Assembly (NCBI RefSeq): GCF_900115045.1
Contig: NZ_FOVC01000002.1
Location: 310,001 to 374,000 of the forward strand
Reading direction: 5' to 3'
DNA from: Izhakiella capsodis
GTDB taxonomy: Bacteria; Pseudomonadota; Gammaproteobacteria; Enterobacterales; Enterobacteriaceae
Length of the DNA stretch: 64,000 nucleotides
Shown: positions 35,033-44,457 of the stretch, piece by piece
Layout: each line of letters begins with the position of its first letter
How positions within the stretch are numbered: the first letter of the stretch is position 1
Made by a program: the position numbers and the translations under genes
The notes under the pieces: model-generated
Database searches by the model: none
The model's input: only the letters and a program-made list of their open reading frames with translations
What the model was told of the DNA's origin: nothing

Positions 35033-35719
35033 TCACAATAAAAAATGACGAGCAAGCAGCGGAGCGGTGAAGGTTTTTTTTAAATAGAAGCCTCGCGGCA
35101 GCGTCATAATCGGCTGTCCATGTTCACCAATGGCTTTGGTAAGGGCTTTACTGTTAGCAGCTTTAGGTCGTAGCTGTAGTACCTCTCCATGACGGGCAGT
35201 TATACGTTCGATCTGACCCAATACGATAAAATCCATGAGTTCTTCCCAGTCTCTTTGCAACAGCTGTTCTTCTTCCGGAGTCGGGCTCCACAGTATTGGT
35301 GAACCAATGCGCCTTTGTGCCAGGGGAATAGCGCGATCGCCTTCAACTGGCATCCAGAGTACCCGGCTGAGTTTATGGCGTACATGACTGGTTTGCCAGA
35401 CTACGCCAGTGTTGCCGGTAAGCGGCGCAACGCAGACGAACGTGGTTTCCAACGGGCGACCCTGGCCATCGATGGGAATGGTTTTTAGCTCAACGCCGAG
35501 ATCAGCAAAATCAGGCTCCGCTTTACTACCGGCACAAGCACCCAGCCATAGCTCAAGTAGCATACCAACCCAGCCTTTATCGCGGCGTAGATCCCGCGGA
35601 ATAGCAATGCCTGCCCGCGTTGCCAGCTCTTCCATGCTGCAACCGGCTAACGCCTGTGCTCTTTCAAGCAGCGCCTGTTCACTTTTCGGTGGCGGGAAAA
35701 GAGTCATATCGCCAGTCAT
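35033..35719 (-). CDS. mutH: MutH, mismatch-repair GATC endonuclease
   Basis: 228 residues from ATG 35719, chosen because AAGG lies six bases upstream and the length then equals E. coli MutH (229); an in-frame start at 35752 would add 11 unmatched residues. It nicks the unmethylated strand at hemimethylated GATC sites when activated by MutS/MutL. Catalytic D-ExK motif seen in FADLGVELKTIPI, with KGWVGMLLELWLGA, TTFVCVAPLTGNTGV and RPKAANSKALT strongly conserved. The C-terminus GFYLKKTFTAPLLARHFL matches. Divergent from rppH, with DnaA boxes between them. Confidence 0.95.
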   Translation of the reverse strand: MTGDMTLFPPPKSEQALLERAQALAGCSMEELATRAGIAIPRDLRRDKGWVGMLLELWLGACAGSKAEPDFADLGVELKTIPIDGQGRPLETTFVCVAPLTGNTGVVWQTSHVRHKLSRVLWMPVEGDRAIPLAQRRIGSPILWSPTPEEEQLLQRDWEELMDFIVLGQIERITARHGEVLQLRPKAANSKALTKAIGEHGQPIMTLPRGFYLKKTFTAPLLARHFLL

Positions 35720-35911
35720 GTCATGCCTTGTGATAGGTTGAAAAATAGGCAATTAACTCAGTGGAAAATTACTCACAGAAAAAATTGCAGGCCAGGTATA
35801 AATAATTACATGAAATATAGCATTTTTTTATTATTTCAGAGCGAGAGGCTTTATGCGCTCCTGGGCCTGGCTGCTGATAGTCACCGGCAATGAACAGGAT
35901 CTTACACCAAG

Positions 35912-36308
35912 TTATCCACAGAAAAATGGGATAACCCACAGGCGCGAGCAATACTGGTTCGATTTACAGGGTTGACGACGACTTTTTTTACTGAATTTAG
36001 CCAGGTTCTGCGCGTTTATCAGTGTCGCTCTGTGGATAAAAAAGCCAGCGTTCGATCCTTCACCAGTTGCGCTAAGGCTTAACATTTACGACGTTTTTGC
36101 AAAGTAATAATTTAAGCTTTATATTTTATTTATTCAATAAATTCAATGCGATAAAACTTAATAAGGTCAGTGGCTTTCCGCGAAATATGAAAGTTTTCCC
36201 ATGACTTAAGTGAGTTCTTCACAAAGATATACACAGAAAAAGTGTATAACCGTGCTTTTATGCTGAGACGATTGTTTATAAGTTAGGTTTAAATATGAGT
36301 TATCCAAA
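35912..36308. promoter_or_regulatory. DARS2-like DnaA-reactivating sequence (cluster of DnaA boxes)
   Basis: The 683-bp non-coding region between mutH and rppH holds at least six DnaA-box-like 9-mers: TTATCCACA at 35912, TAACCCACA at 35932, reverse TGTGGATAA at 36031, ATATACACA at 36227 facing reverse AGTGTATAA at 36241, and TTATCCAAA at 36300. E. coli DARS2, which regenerates ATP-DnaA from ADP-DnaA to time replication initiation, lies in exactly this intergenic region. Two boxes match the consensus perfectly, the others deviate by one or two bases. The AT-rich part around 36110-36170 may hold the IHF site but I cannot fix it. Confidence 0.8.
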
Positions 36309-36402
36309 AGTCAGCTGAATCACACTGCTGCAAGCAGTAGTTTACCGTCCCTTAGGAGTGTGAAACAATCAGTGTATCCAGATCTTAGTTTGAGGTAGTC
36401 CT

Positions 36403-36927
36403 GTGATCGATGGTGATGGCTACCGCCCGAATGTTGGTATTGTTATCTGTAATCGGCAGGGACAAGTGTTATGGGCCAGACGCTATGGTCAGCACTCCTG
36501 GCAATTTCCTCAGGGAGGCATTAATCCTGGTGAAAGTGCCGAGCAGGCTATGTACCGGGAGCTGTTTGAGGAAGTGGGTTTGCACCGCAAGGATGTGCGG
36601 GTGCTGGCGTCTACCCGTAACTGGTTACGATACAAACTGCCAAAACGTTTGGTGCGTTGGGATACAAAGCCGGTCTGTATTGGCCAAAAGCAGAAGTGGT
36701 TTCTTCTTCAGTTGATGTGCAATGATGCAGAGATCAATATGCAGAGCAGTAGTACGCCGGAGTTTGACGGCTGGCGCTGGGTCAGCTTCTGGTATCCGGT
36801 TCGCCAGGTGGTGTCATTCAAGCGCGATGTTTATCGTCGGGTGATGAAAGAGTTTGCCGGTGCCGTTATGCCTTTGCAGAATAGCCAGCCACCGAGACAG
36901 TCCATAAATCGACGCAAGAGGGGATAA
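36403..36927 (+). CDS. rppH: RppH, RNA 5'-pyrophosphohydrolase
   Basis: 174 residues (E. coli 176), GTG start as in E. coli. Nudix hydrolase with the full box GGINPGESAEQAMYRELFEEVGL (about residues 38-60). It removes pyrophosphate from triphosphorylated mRNA 5' ends and so triggers RNase E decay. RNA-binding residues in RYKLPKRLVRWDTKPVCIGQKQKWFLLQL are conserved; basic C-terminal tail. Followed by ptsP after 12 bp, an operon conserved in the family. Confidence 0.97.
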   Translation: MIDGDGYRPNVGIVICNRQGQVLWARRYGQHSWQFPQGGINPGESAEQAMYRELFEEVGLHRKDVRVLASTRNWLRYKLPKRLVRWDTKPVCIGQKQKWFLLQLMCNDAEINMQSSSTPEFDGWRWVSFWYPVRQVVSFKRDVYRRVMKEFAGAVMPLQNSQPPRQSINRRKRG

Positions 36928-36939
36928 GCCAAGCACATC

Positions 36940-39186
36940 ATGCTCACTCAGTTGCGCGAAATTGTTGAAAAAGTGGCAGCAGTGTCGCGCTTGAATGAGG
37001 CGCTGGAGATTTTAGTGAATGAAATCTGCTTCGCCATGGACACTGAGGTTTGTTCCGTCTATCTGGCGGATCACGAACGTCGCTGCTATTACCTGATGGC
37101 GACCAGGGGGCTGAAAAAGCCCAAGGGGCGCACTGTTGCTCTCGCGTTTGACGAAGGTGTCGTCGGTTTGGTTGGACGCCTGGCAGAACCCATAAATCTC
37201 GCGGACGTGCAAAAACATCCCAGCTTTAAATTTATTCCTTCGGTAAAAGAAGAGCAGTTTCGTTCGTTTCTCGGGGTACCCATTATTAGCCGTCGCCAGC
37301 TGATAGGGGTGCTGGTGGTGCAGCAGCGTGAGCATCGCCAGTTTGATGAAAGCGAAGAGTCATTTCTGGTCACGCTGGCGACCCAAATGGCTGCCATTCT
37401 TTCACAGTCCCAGCTTGCTTCGCTGTTTGGTCAGTATCGGCAAACGCGTATTAAAGCGCTGGCGGCAGCCCCCGGCGTGGCTGTTGCTGAGGGATGGGTA
37501 GATAGCATTCAGCCTTCGCTGGAGAGCGTATTGGCCGCTTCTACGCTGGATGTTCAGCGCGAGCGCGAGCGGCTTTCTCTGGCAATTGCTGAAGCCACCA
37601 GCGAATTCAGGCGTTTCAGTAAAAGATTCAGCGCGAGCGTACAGCAGGAAAGCGCCGCCATTTTTGACCTTTACTCTCACCTGCTGAGTGATGCCCGACT
37701 TAAAAACGATCTCTTCGGCGAGGTTGACCAGGGGTCGGTGGCTGAATGGGCGGTGAAGAAAGTTATTGAGAAATTCGCCGCACAGTTTGCCAGCTTGCAG
37801 GATAGTTACTTGCGCGAACGCGCAGGGGATCTTCGGGTACTGGGGCAACGCCTGCTCTTTCATCTCAACGATTTGATGCCGGACGCTCATGGCTGGCCGG
37901 AAAGATTTATTCTGGTAGCCGATGAGCTGACAGCGACCACTCTCGCTGAGCTGCCGCACGAGCGTCTGGCCGGGGTTGTGGTGCGCGATGGGGCATCTAA
38001 TTCTCACGCGGCTATCCTGGTAAGGGCGATGGGGATACCAACGGTGATGGGCGCTGATATTCAGCCTGCTCAGCTCAAAGGTCGCGTGCTGATTGTTGAT
38101 GGTTACCGGGGCGAGGTATTGATTGACCCGGAACCGGTGCTACTCCACGAGTATCAGCGTTTAATCAGCCAGGAAAACGAGCTGAGTAAAATGGCTGAAG
38201 GTGTGGTTGAGCTGCCCGGCAAGCTGAAAAGCGGTGAGTCAGTGAAGGTTATGCTCAATGCTGGCCTTAGCGCCGAACACGAGCAGTCGATCGGCAACTG
38301 GGTCGATGGCATCGGCCTGTATCGTACTGAAATTCCCTTCATGCTTAACAGTGGCTTTCCTTCGGAAGAGGAGCAGGTCGCGCAGTATCAGGGCATGCTA
38401 CAGATGTTTCTGGATAAGCCGGTAACACTTCGCACTCTTGACGTGGGTGCGGACAAGCAGCTGCCTTATATGCCTATCAGTGAAGAAAATCCCTGCCTCG
38501 GCTGGCGTGGTATTCGTCTGACGCTCGATCAACCGGAAATTTTTCTGATTCAGGTGCGTGCCATGCTTCACGCGAATGTCGCCACCAATAATCTCAGTAT
38601 TTTACTGCCGATGATTACCAGCATTGATGAGATCGATGAGGCACGCCGTCTGATTGACAGGGCAGGGCAGGAAGTCGAGGAAATGCTCGGCTATGCCATC
38701 CCGAAGCCCCGTATTGGCGTGATGATTGAAGTTCCCTCAATGCTTTTCATGTTGCAACATTTGCGCCAACGCGTCGACTTCGTCTCGGTTGGCACCAACG
38801 ATCTGACGCAGTATTTGCTGGCGGTCGATCGTAATAACACTCGCGTAGCCAATCTCTATGACAGCCTGCACCCCTCGCTGCTGCGTGCCTTGCACATGAT
38901 TGCTGACGAGGCAAAACGCGCCGACATCGAACTTTGCTTATGTGGCGAAATGGCGGGCGATCCGATGAGTGTTGTCCTGCTCGTCGGAATGGGATACCAC
39001 CACCTGAGTATGAATGGACGCAACGTTCCACGGGTAAAATACTTGCTGCGCCATATTGATGCTCTTGAAGCGGAAAAGCTGGCGCAAAGCGGATTACAAG
39101 CTCAGTTTACTGCTGAAGTTCGTCAGCTGGTAACGGCTTTTATGGAAAATAAAGGGCTGGGTGGTCTGGTTCGCGGCGGGCGTTGA
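36940..39186 (+). CDS. ptsP: PtsP, enzyme I of the nitrogen phosphotransferase system
   Basis: 748 residues, identical in length to E. coli PtsP. N-terminal GAF sensor domain (about 18-160, EILVNEICFAMDTEVCSVYLAD, FDEGVVGLVGRLAEPINLADV), then enzyme I: N-terminal domain with phospho-His loop VVRDGASNSHAAILVRAMGIPTVMG, and PEP-binding barrel with GIGLYRTEIPFM, LRTLDVGADKQLPYM, FVSVGTNDLTQYLLAVDRNN and LCGEMAGDP. It phosphorylates NPr from PEP and responds to glutamine through GAF. Cotranscribed with rppH. Confidence 0.97.
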   Translation: MLTQLREIVEKVAAVSRLNEALEILVNEICFAMDTEVCSVYLADHERRCYYLMATRGLKKPKGRTVALAFDEGVVGLVGRLAEPINLADVQKHPSFKFIPSVKEEQFRSFLGVPIISRRQLIGVLVVQQREHRQFDESEESFLVTLATQMAAILSQSQLASLFGQYRQTRIKALAAAPGVAVAEGWVDSIQPSLESVLAASTLDVQRERERLSLAIAEATSEFRRFSKRFSASVQQESAAIFDLYSHLLSDARLKNDLFGEVDQGSVAEWAVKKVIEKFAAQFASLQDSYLRERAGDLRVLGQRLLFHLNDLMPDAHGWPERFILVADELTATTLAELPHERLAGVVVRDGASNSHAAILVRAMGIPTVMGADIQPAQLKGRVLIVDGYRGEVLIDPEPVLLHEYQRLISQENELSKMAEGVVELPGKLKSGESVKVMLNAGLSAEHEQSIGNWVDGIGLYRTEIPFMLNSGFPSEEEQVAQYQGMLQMFLDKPVTLRTLDVGADKQLPYMPISEENPCLGWRGIRLTLDQPEIFLIQVRAMLHANVATNNLSILLPMITSIDEIDEARRLIDRAGQEVEEMLGYAIPKPRIGVMIEVPSMLFMLQHLRQRVDFVSVGTNDLTQYLLAVDRNNTRVANLYDSLHPSLLRALHMIADEAKRADIELCLCGEMAGDPMSVVLLVGMGYHHLSMNGRNVPRVKYLLRHIDALEAEKLAQSGLQAQFTAEVRQLVTAFMENKGLGGLVRGGR

Positions 39187-39327
39187 TGCTGCTACGTCAG
39201 GTTACAAAGTTTACATTTGCAATCTGACGCCTGTGCTATCATTTGGCGGTTTACTTTACCCGGTGGCAATCGCCGGGCAACCTCTGTTGTAGCCTGTTAA
39301 TTGGGCTGACGTCGATAATGGTGAAAG

Positions 39328-40218
39328 ATGAATAACGGTTATCTGGCCTTTCCAAAGTTCGATCCGATAATTTTTTCTATCGGCCCTGTTTCGCTTCACT
39401 GGTACGGCTTGATGTACCTGGTAGGGTTTGTTTTTGCTATGTGGCTAGCCGGACGCCGTGCCAACAAACCCGGTAGCGGCTGGAAAAAGGAAGAAGTGGA
39501 AAATCTGCTCTATGCGGGGTTCCTCGGCGTATTTCTAGGTGGACGCATTGGCTACGTGCTGTTTTATAATCTGCCACTATTCTTCCAAAATCCACTTTAC
39601 CTCTTCAAAGTCTGGGATGGCGGCATGTCTTTCCACGGTGGGCTAATCGGCGTTATCTGCGTAATGCTGTGGTTTGCCCGTCGGACTAAACGTACGTTTT
39701 TTCAGGTGGCTGATTTTATTGCGCCGCTCATTCCTTTTGGCCTCGGTGCCGGACGACTGGGCAACTTTATCAATGGTGAACTTTGGGGCCGGGTCGATCC
39801 TAAATTGCCGTGGGCAATGCTGTTTCCCGGTTCGCGCAGCGAAGACCTGGTGCTGGCGGCCAATAATGCGCAGTATCGTGCACTGATGGCCACTGATACT
39901 TACGGCGTGTTGCCGCGTCATCCTTCGCAGCTCTACGAGCTGGCGCTGGAAGGTGTGGTACTGTTTATTATCCTTAATTTATTTATTCGTAAGCCGCGTC
40001 CGGTCGGCAGCGTTTCCGGTCTGTTTTTATTCTTTTACGGTTGCTTCCGCTTTATCGTTGAGTTTTTCCGCCAACCGGACCAGCAGCTCGGCCTGTTTAT
40101 CGATAACTACATTTCCATGGGCCAAATCCTCTCTCTGCCGATGATTTTTGCCGGACTGATCATTTTAGTCTGGGCCTATCGTCGTCGTCCGGGAGCGCCA
40201 CTCGGCGAACAAAAATGA
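39328..40218 (+). CDS. lgt: Lgt, prolipoprotein diacylglyceryl transferase
   Basis: 296 residues (E. coli 291), seven-helix inner-membrane enzyme that attaches diacylglycerol from phosphatidylglycerol to the lipobox cysteine of prolipoproteins. Key motifs: SLHWYGLMYLVGF, the GGRIGYVLFYN and WDGGMSFHGGLIG loops (catalytic His), and the signature GRLGNFINGELWGR. C-terminal FLFFYGCFRFIVEFFRQPD is conserved. It overlaps thyA by ATGA, so the pair is translationally coupled as in E. coli. Confidence 0.97.
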   Translation: MNNGYLAFPKFDPIIFSIGPVSLHWYGLMYLVGFVFAMWLAGRRANKPGSGWKKEEVENLLYAGFLGVFLGGRIGYVLFYNLPLFFQNPLYLFKVWDGGMSFHGGLIGVICVMLWFARRTKRTFFQVADFIAPLIPFGLGAGRLGNFINGELWGRVDPKLPWAMLFPGSRSEDLVLAANNAQYRALMATDTYGVLPRHPSQLYELALEGVVLFIILNLFIRKPRPVGSVSGLFLFFYGCFRFIVEFFRQPDQQLGLFIDNYISMGQILSLPMIFAGLIILVWAYRRRPGAPLGEQK

Positions 40219-41009
40219 AACAGTATTTGACACTCATGCAGCATGTGCTGGAGCAGGGAACGGCAAAAAGCGATCGCACCGGTACGGGTACCCTCTCGGT
40301 ATTCGGTTACCAGATGCGTTTTAACTTACGCGATGGTTTTCCGCTGGTGACGACTAAAAAATGCCATCTGCGTTCGATTATCCACGAGCTGCTATGGTTT
40401 CTGAGCGGCGATACCAACATCGGCTATCTCAAGGATAACAAGGTTTCCATCTGGGATGAGTGGGCGGATGAAAAAGGTGATCTGGGGCCGGTTTACGGTA
40501 AACAGTGGCGCAGCTGGGGAGCCCCCGATGGGCGACACATCGACCAGCTTAGCAACGTTATTGAGCAGTTGCGCAGCGACCCTGATTCCCGGCGCATTAT
40601 TGTTTCAGCGTGGAACGTGGGTGAATTGGATCAAATGGCGCTGGCACCTTGCCACGCATTCTTCCAGTTTTATGTTGCCAACAGAAAGCTTTCATGCCAG
40701 CTCTATCAGCGCTCATGCGATATTTTCCTCGGCTTGCCATTTAATATTGCCAGCTATGCGCTGCTGGTGCATATGGTTGCGCAGCAGTGTGATCTTGAGG
40801 TCGGTGATTTCGTCTGGACCGGTGGTGATACCCATCTTTACAGCAACCATCTGGAACAAACACGCTTGCAGCTTAGCCGTCAGCCACGAGCACTGCCACA
40901 GCTACGCATAAAGCGTAAACCGACGTCGCTGTTCAATTATCAATTTGATGACTTTGAGATTGAAGGCTACGATCCTCACCCGGCCATTAAAGCGCCGGTT
41001 GCGGTGTGA
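40215..41009 (+). CDS. thyA: ThyA, thymidylate synthase
   Basis: 264 residues, same as E. coli. It methylates dUMP to dTMP with methylenetetrahydrofolate. Catalytic Cys in MALAPCHAFFQFYV, phosphate-binding Arg in DRTGTGTLSVFG and YQRSCDIFLGLPFNIASYALLVHM, nucleotide-binding GDTHLYSNHLEQ. No gaps or missing residues. Coupled to lgt by a 4-bp overlap; a bidirectional terminator follows. Confidence 0.98.
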   Translation: MKQYLTLMQHVLEQGTAKSDRTGTGTLSVFGYQMRFNLRDGFPLVTTKKCHLRSIIHELLWFLSGDTNIGYLKDNKVSIWDEWADEKGDLGPVYGKQWRSWGAPDGRHIDQLSNVIEQLRSDPDSRRIIVSAWNVGELDQMALAPCHAFFQFYVANRKLSCQLYQRSCDIFLGLPFNIASYALLVHMVAQQCDLEVGDFVWTGGDTHLYSNHLEQTRLQLSRQPRALPQLRIKRKPTSLFNYQFDDFEIEGYDPHPAIKAPVAV

Positions 41010-41034
41010 ACCCAGCAGGTTAAACGTATAATAA

Positions 41035-41061
41035 AAACCCCGGCCACTAGCACCGGGGTTT
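41035..41061. terminator. Bidirectional terminator between thyA and the DUF2076 gene
   Basis: AAACCCCGG (41035-41043) pairs with CCGGGGTTT (41053-41061) around a 9-base loop; A and T on the two sides suit both converging genes. Confidence 0.8.
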
Positions 41062-41110
41062 ACTATTTTAGCGTTGAATCGCTGGGTTTTGTCACGCGAA
41101 CTAACGGTGA

Positions 41111-41797
41111 TCAGATGAAGTTGTTATCATCGAAATCGCTGCTGTTATCGAATCCATTATCTAAACCGTTATCGGTATCATTAGTAAACCCGTTGAAGTT
41201 ACCCGGATCATAACCGGCATTCTGCCAGTCTGCGCCCTGGCCCTGGTCAAGGAAGCTGGTATCCGCAGCGTTGAAATCCTGCTGGGGCAAGGGAGGATCG
41301 TTAATGATATTGACGATCTCCTCCGGTTGGGAGCTATGGAACATGTCGGTAAGCATATTCGCTACTACCATCCCGCCAGCGACGCCCGCGGCGGTTTGTA
41401 ACGCACCACCTAAAAAGCCCGTTCCGCGCGGTGCCGCCTGTTGTGGCGCATTATAAGCAGGCTGCTGCTGGCCTGACCATGCAGGTGGCGCAGATGAGGT
41501 GCTCTGGCGATTACCTCCGCCAAACAGGCTGGACAGAAAGCCGCCGCTACTTTGCTGCGGCCGTGCTCGTGCCTGGTTCAGTTGCGTTTCAAGCTCAGCA
41601 ATGCGCCCGTTGAGCTGCTTCATTGCGGCTTCCTGAATAATAAGCGCCTGAGCCATGTAGTAAGGTGCCGCCGGGACTTGTTGCGCCTGCTGTTGGATAA
41701 GCTGCTCTGCTGCGGCATCACGCGGTGCGGACTGCGATGCCGTTTGTTTAAGGCGGGTAAAAAGGCTTTCAATTAACTGCTGTTCATTGCTCTGCAT
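41111..41797 (-). CDS. DUF2076 family protein
   Basis: 228 residues from ATG 41797, preceded by a strong GGAGG; an in-frame start seven codons upstream is less likely. The N-terminus NEQQLIESLFTRLKQTASQSAPRDAAAEQLI and PYYMAQALIIQEAAMKQLNGRIAELETQL (coiled coil, 45-85) are typical of DUF2076. A Gly/Gln/Ser-rich linker, a glycine-rich hydrophobic segment (GTGFLGGALQTAAGVAGGMVVANML) and an acidic Asn/Asp-rich tail follow. Function unknown; family members are often described as periplasmic or membrane-associated. Not part of the E. coli thyA neighbourhood. Confidence 0.8.
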   Translation of the reverse strand: MQSNEQQLIESLFTRLKQTASQSAPRDAAAEQLIQQQAQQVPAAPYYMAQALIIQEAAMKQLNGRIAELETQLNQARARPQQSSGGFLSSLFGGGNRQSTSSAPPAWSGQQQPAYNAPQQAAPRGTGFLGGALQTAAGVAGGMVVANMLTDMFHSSQPEEIVNIINDPPLPQQDFNAADTSFLDQGQGADWQNAGYDPGNFNGFTNDTDNGLDNGFDNSSDFDDNNFI

Positions 41798-41908
41798 ATA
41801 AACCTCCGGGTCAGGCATTGATCATCTTATTTTCAGTATGCCGTGAAGAAAGTAAATTGTCGGCACGTAAGTAAATGTTACGTAAACGTTTGAATGTTAT
41901 TTTAACGT

Positions 41909-41992
41909 TGTAAACTTAGCTGAACGTTTTCTATGCTCTGTTTTTATTGATTTTTTTATCTTCTTGAGAAATTTTGTAAAATTTTCGTTACT
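41909..41992. promoter_or_regulatory. Putative TyrR boxes upstream of aroL
   Basis: Two TGTAAA-N6-half-site elements: 41909-41926 (TGTAAA...TGAACG, about 9 of 12 consensus bases) and 41975-41992 (TGTAAA...GTTACT, 10 of 12). E. coli aroL is repressed by TyrR with tyrosine through multiple such boxes, so the placement 90-175 bp before the start fits. Confidence 0.5.
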
Positions 41993-42083
41993 GGTGGTGA
42001 TGCGTAATAAATAGCGGTATCATGCGACGCTTTAATGATGACAGTGACTGCGTCATCGTATCGCAATTCAGGAAGTCACGATC

Positions 42084-42605
42084 ATGTCTTTATCCATTTA
42101 TCTTACCGGTGCTCGCGGTAGCGGTAAGACGACGGTAGGGCAGGCTCTGGCACAGGCGCTGGGGTATGCTTTTGTTGATACCGACCATCATTTACAGCAG
42201 GTAACGCAGCGTAGCGTCGCGGAGATCGTCGCGGCTGCGGGATGGGAAGGCTTTCGTCAGCGTGAGAGCGAGTCGCTGAGAGCGGTAAGTGCCCCTGCTA
42301 CGGTCATCGCCACCGGCGGTGGTATGGTGCTGTCGGAGCAAAATCGCGATTTCATGCGCCAGCAGGGAACGGTGGTTTATCTTAATGCTGAAGTGGGGAC
42401 ACTGGCCGCGCGACTACAGGCGTTCCCGCATGATGCACAGCGTCCAACCCTCACCGGGCGTTCTATCGTCGAAGAGATTGAGCAGATCTTAGTCGAGCGC
42501 GCCGCACTGTACCAGCAAACAGCGCATCATATGGTTAATGCCAGCCATCCACCAGAACAGGTTGTACAACAAATATTGAATGTGTTGTCACCTGCGCGTG
42601 GGTGA
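42084..42605 (+). CDS. aroL: AroL, shikimate kinase II
   Basis: 173 residues (E. coli 174). It phosphorylates shikimate in aromatic amino-acid synthesis. P-loop GARGSGKTT at residues 9-17, shikimate-binding VDTDHHLQ and GWEGFRQRES, then VIATGGGMVLSEQN, and the LID with RPTLTG. Distinguished from AroK by the AroL-type sequence and by the yaiA gene downstream, as in E. coli. Confidence 0.95.
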   Translation: MSLSIYLTGARGSGKTTVGQALAQALGYAFVDTDHHLQQVTQRSVAEIVAAAGWEGFRQRESESLRAVSAPATVIATGGGMVLSEQNRDFMRQQGTVVYLNAEVGTLAARLQAFPHDAQRPTLTGRSIVEEIEQILVERAALYQQTAHHMVNASHPPEQVVQQILNVLSPARG

Positions 42606-42747
42606 TGAAAGATGACGGCAGCACGCCGTCAGGATAATCCCACCTCAGCGTAACATGACTGTCATTGTCTATACTCAGGTTTGGCACCCTTTGAGTATCA
42701 CTACTTTCATGCTGTAAGAAGATGAACACCATTTACAGGAGAGACAT

Positions 42748-42939
42748 ATGCCAGCCAAACCCCCTTACCCCCGCAAAGCGCGCGTAATGACCGTTGAAAA
42801 GGGCCAGACAGGTAATACGGTAACCTGGTATGAGCTGCGAGCGGATCACCCTAAACCTGACTCTTTAATTAGTGAACATGAAACTGAGCGGGAGGCAGAG
42901 GACGCCAAAGTGCGTTACGAATCCGCCGAGAAGAGTTGA
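42748..42939 (+). CDS. yaiA: YaiA, small conserved protein
   Basis: 63 residues, the same length as E. coli YaiA and very similar (KPPYPRKARVMTVEKGQTGNTVTWYELRADHPKPDSLISEHETEREAEDAKVRYE). ACAGGAGAGA ribosome-binding site just upstream. Function unknown. Downstream of aroL as in E. coli, where the two are cotranscribed. Confidence 0.93.
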   Translation: MPAKPPYPRKARVMTVEKGQTGNTVTWYELRADHPKPDSLISEHETEREAEDAKVRYESAEKS

Positions 42940-43242
42940 TGTTATTTGGCTGGGATGCCGTAAAATTGTCCATTATTCGTATGCCTGAACGGCTGAGTTT
43001 TATTCTTCCCGGTGCTTTTCTGCGCATTGATGCGCAGATGCTGCCATTGAGGAAACGCTGAGTCGTTTATGGCGCGGCATCCGCCATTTGGGGCCTGTCC
43101 GATCTTAAAATTAGCCGTCATATGCTGGGTTTTGCATGATTAAGTCACATGGAAATGAGATTTAGCTGAACCCTTCTTTTGCGAATCATATGATTGCTAT
43201 TCAATGTATGATTTGATCACCTGCTAGTTTTTCAGAAGCTTA
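42940..43242. other. Intergenic region yaiA - MFS gene
   Basis: 303 bp without a supported gene. A short frame (reading PERLSFILPGAFLRID) is too short and unrecognised. The last 80 bp are AT-rich and probably contain the promoter of the exporter gene. Confidence 0.4.
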
Positions 43243-44457
43243 TTGCTCACACTTACTATGGAATCCTGGAAAGTTAATCTTATTTCCATCTGGTTTGGCT
43301 GTTTCTTTACCGGTTTGTCTATCAGTCAGATCATCCCCTTTTTACCGCTCTATGTTGAACAGCTTGGTGTAACCGATCAGCAGGCGCTACCTTTGTGGTC
43401 AGGGTTGATTTTCAGCGTAACCTTTATTATCTCAGCGATTGTTTCACCGCTTTGGGGAAGCCTGGCTGACAGTAAAGGGCGCAAATTGATGTTGCTACGC
43501 GCCGCATCAGGAATGGGATTAGTCATTTTTCTACAGGCTTTCGTCAATAACGTCTGGCAGTTGTTTGCTCTGCGGGCTTTAATGGGACTTACCTCCGGCT
43601 ACATTCCTAACGCGATGGCGCTGGTTGCCGCCCAGGTACCACGCGAGCGTAGTACATGGGCGTTAAGTACCGTATCGACAGGCCAGATATGCGGCGTGAT
43701 AATGGGACCGCTGATGGGCGGCTTAGTGGCAGACTGGATAGGGTTGCGAGCCGTGTTCCTGCTGACGGCGGGGCTGCTGCTGGTGACCTTTTTCGTAACG
43801 CTATTTTTGATTAAAGAAAGCAATTTTCTTCCGGCTAAAAAAGGTGAAAAGCTTAGTGGGCGTGCGGTATTGCGTTCCTTAAATAACCCGATGTTGATGT
43901 TCAGCTTATTTTTCAGCACTCTGGTTATTCAGCTATGTAACGGTTCTGTCAGCCCGATACTGACGCTGTTTGTGCGCCAGCTGGCACCCGGGGTAGAAAA
44001 TATTGCTTTTATCAGCGGCATGATTGCCGCCATACCCGGCATTGCTGCACTGCTTTCAGCTTCCGGGCTGGGGAAAGTCGGCGACAGAATTGGTGCTCAG
44101 CGCATACTTATTGCGGCGATGGTATTGACGGTGGTGCTGTTTGTCGCCATGTCACAGGTTAACAATACCTGGCAGCTGGGCACTTTGCGCTTTTTACTGG
44201 GCTTCGCCGATGGCGCGATGATGCCAGCGGTGCAGGCACTGCTGCTGCGTTTTTCCAATGATCAGGTCACCGGTCGCCTGTTTGGCTATAACCAGTCGTT
44301 CATGTACCTCGGTAACGTCGCTGGACCGCTCATTGGTTCAGCCGTGTCCGCCGTGGGGGGCTTTCGTTGGGTATTTCTCGCGACGGCAGTGGTGGTCTTG
44401 ATAAACCTTATTCAACTGACGGTTAGCTGGCGCTACCGTAAGCGCCAGCCAATCTAG
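43243..44457 (+). CDS. mdtG: MdtG-like MFS multidrug efflux protein
   Basis: 404 residues (E. coli MdtG 408), 12-helix DHA1 exporter. Close to MdtG in WFGCFFTGLSISQIIPFLPLYVEQLGV, VSPLWGSLADSKGRKLMLLRAASGMG (motif A), RALMGLTSGYIPNAMALVAAQVPRERSTWALSTVSTG, and GKVGDRIGAQRILI, and in the C-terminal GFADGAMMPAVQALL and FGYNQSFMYLGNVAGPLIG. The reading frame begins with TTG at 43243, preceded by AGAAG; the first ATG is at 43258 and lacks such a site, so the start is uncertain by five residues. The 3' end meets the decayed lacZ on the opposite strand. In E. coli mdtG is elsewhere on the chromosome. Confidence 0.82.
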   Translation: MLTLTMESWKVNLISIWFGCFFTGLSISQIIPFLPLYVEQLGVTDQQALPLWSGLIFSVTFIISAIVSPLWGSLADSKGRKLMLLRAASGMGLVIFLQAFVNNVWQLFALRALMGLTSGYIPNAMALVAAQVPRERSTWALSTVSTGQICGVIMGPLMGGLVADWIGLRAVFLLTAGLLLVTFFVTLFLIKESNFLPAKKGEKLSGRAVLRSLNNPMLMFSLFFSTLVIQLCNGSVSPILTLFVRQLAPGVENIAFISGMIAAIPGIAALLSASGLGKVGDRIGAQRILIAAMVLTVVLFVAMSQVNNTWQLGTLRFLLGFADGAMMPAVQALLLRFSNDQVTGRLFGYNQSFMYLGNVAGPLIGSAVSAVGGFRWVFLATAVVVLINLIQLTVSWRYRKRQPI

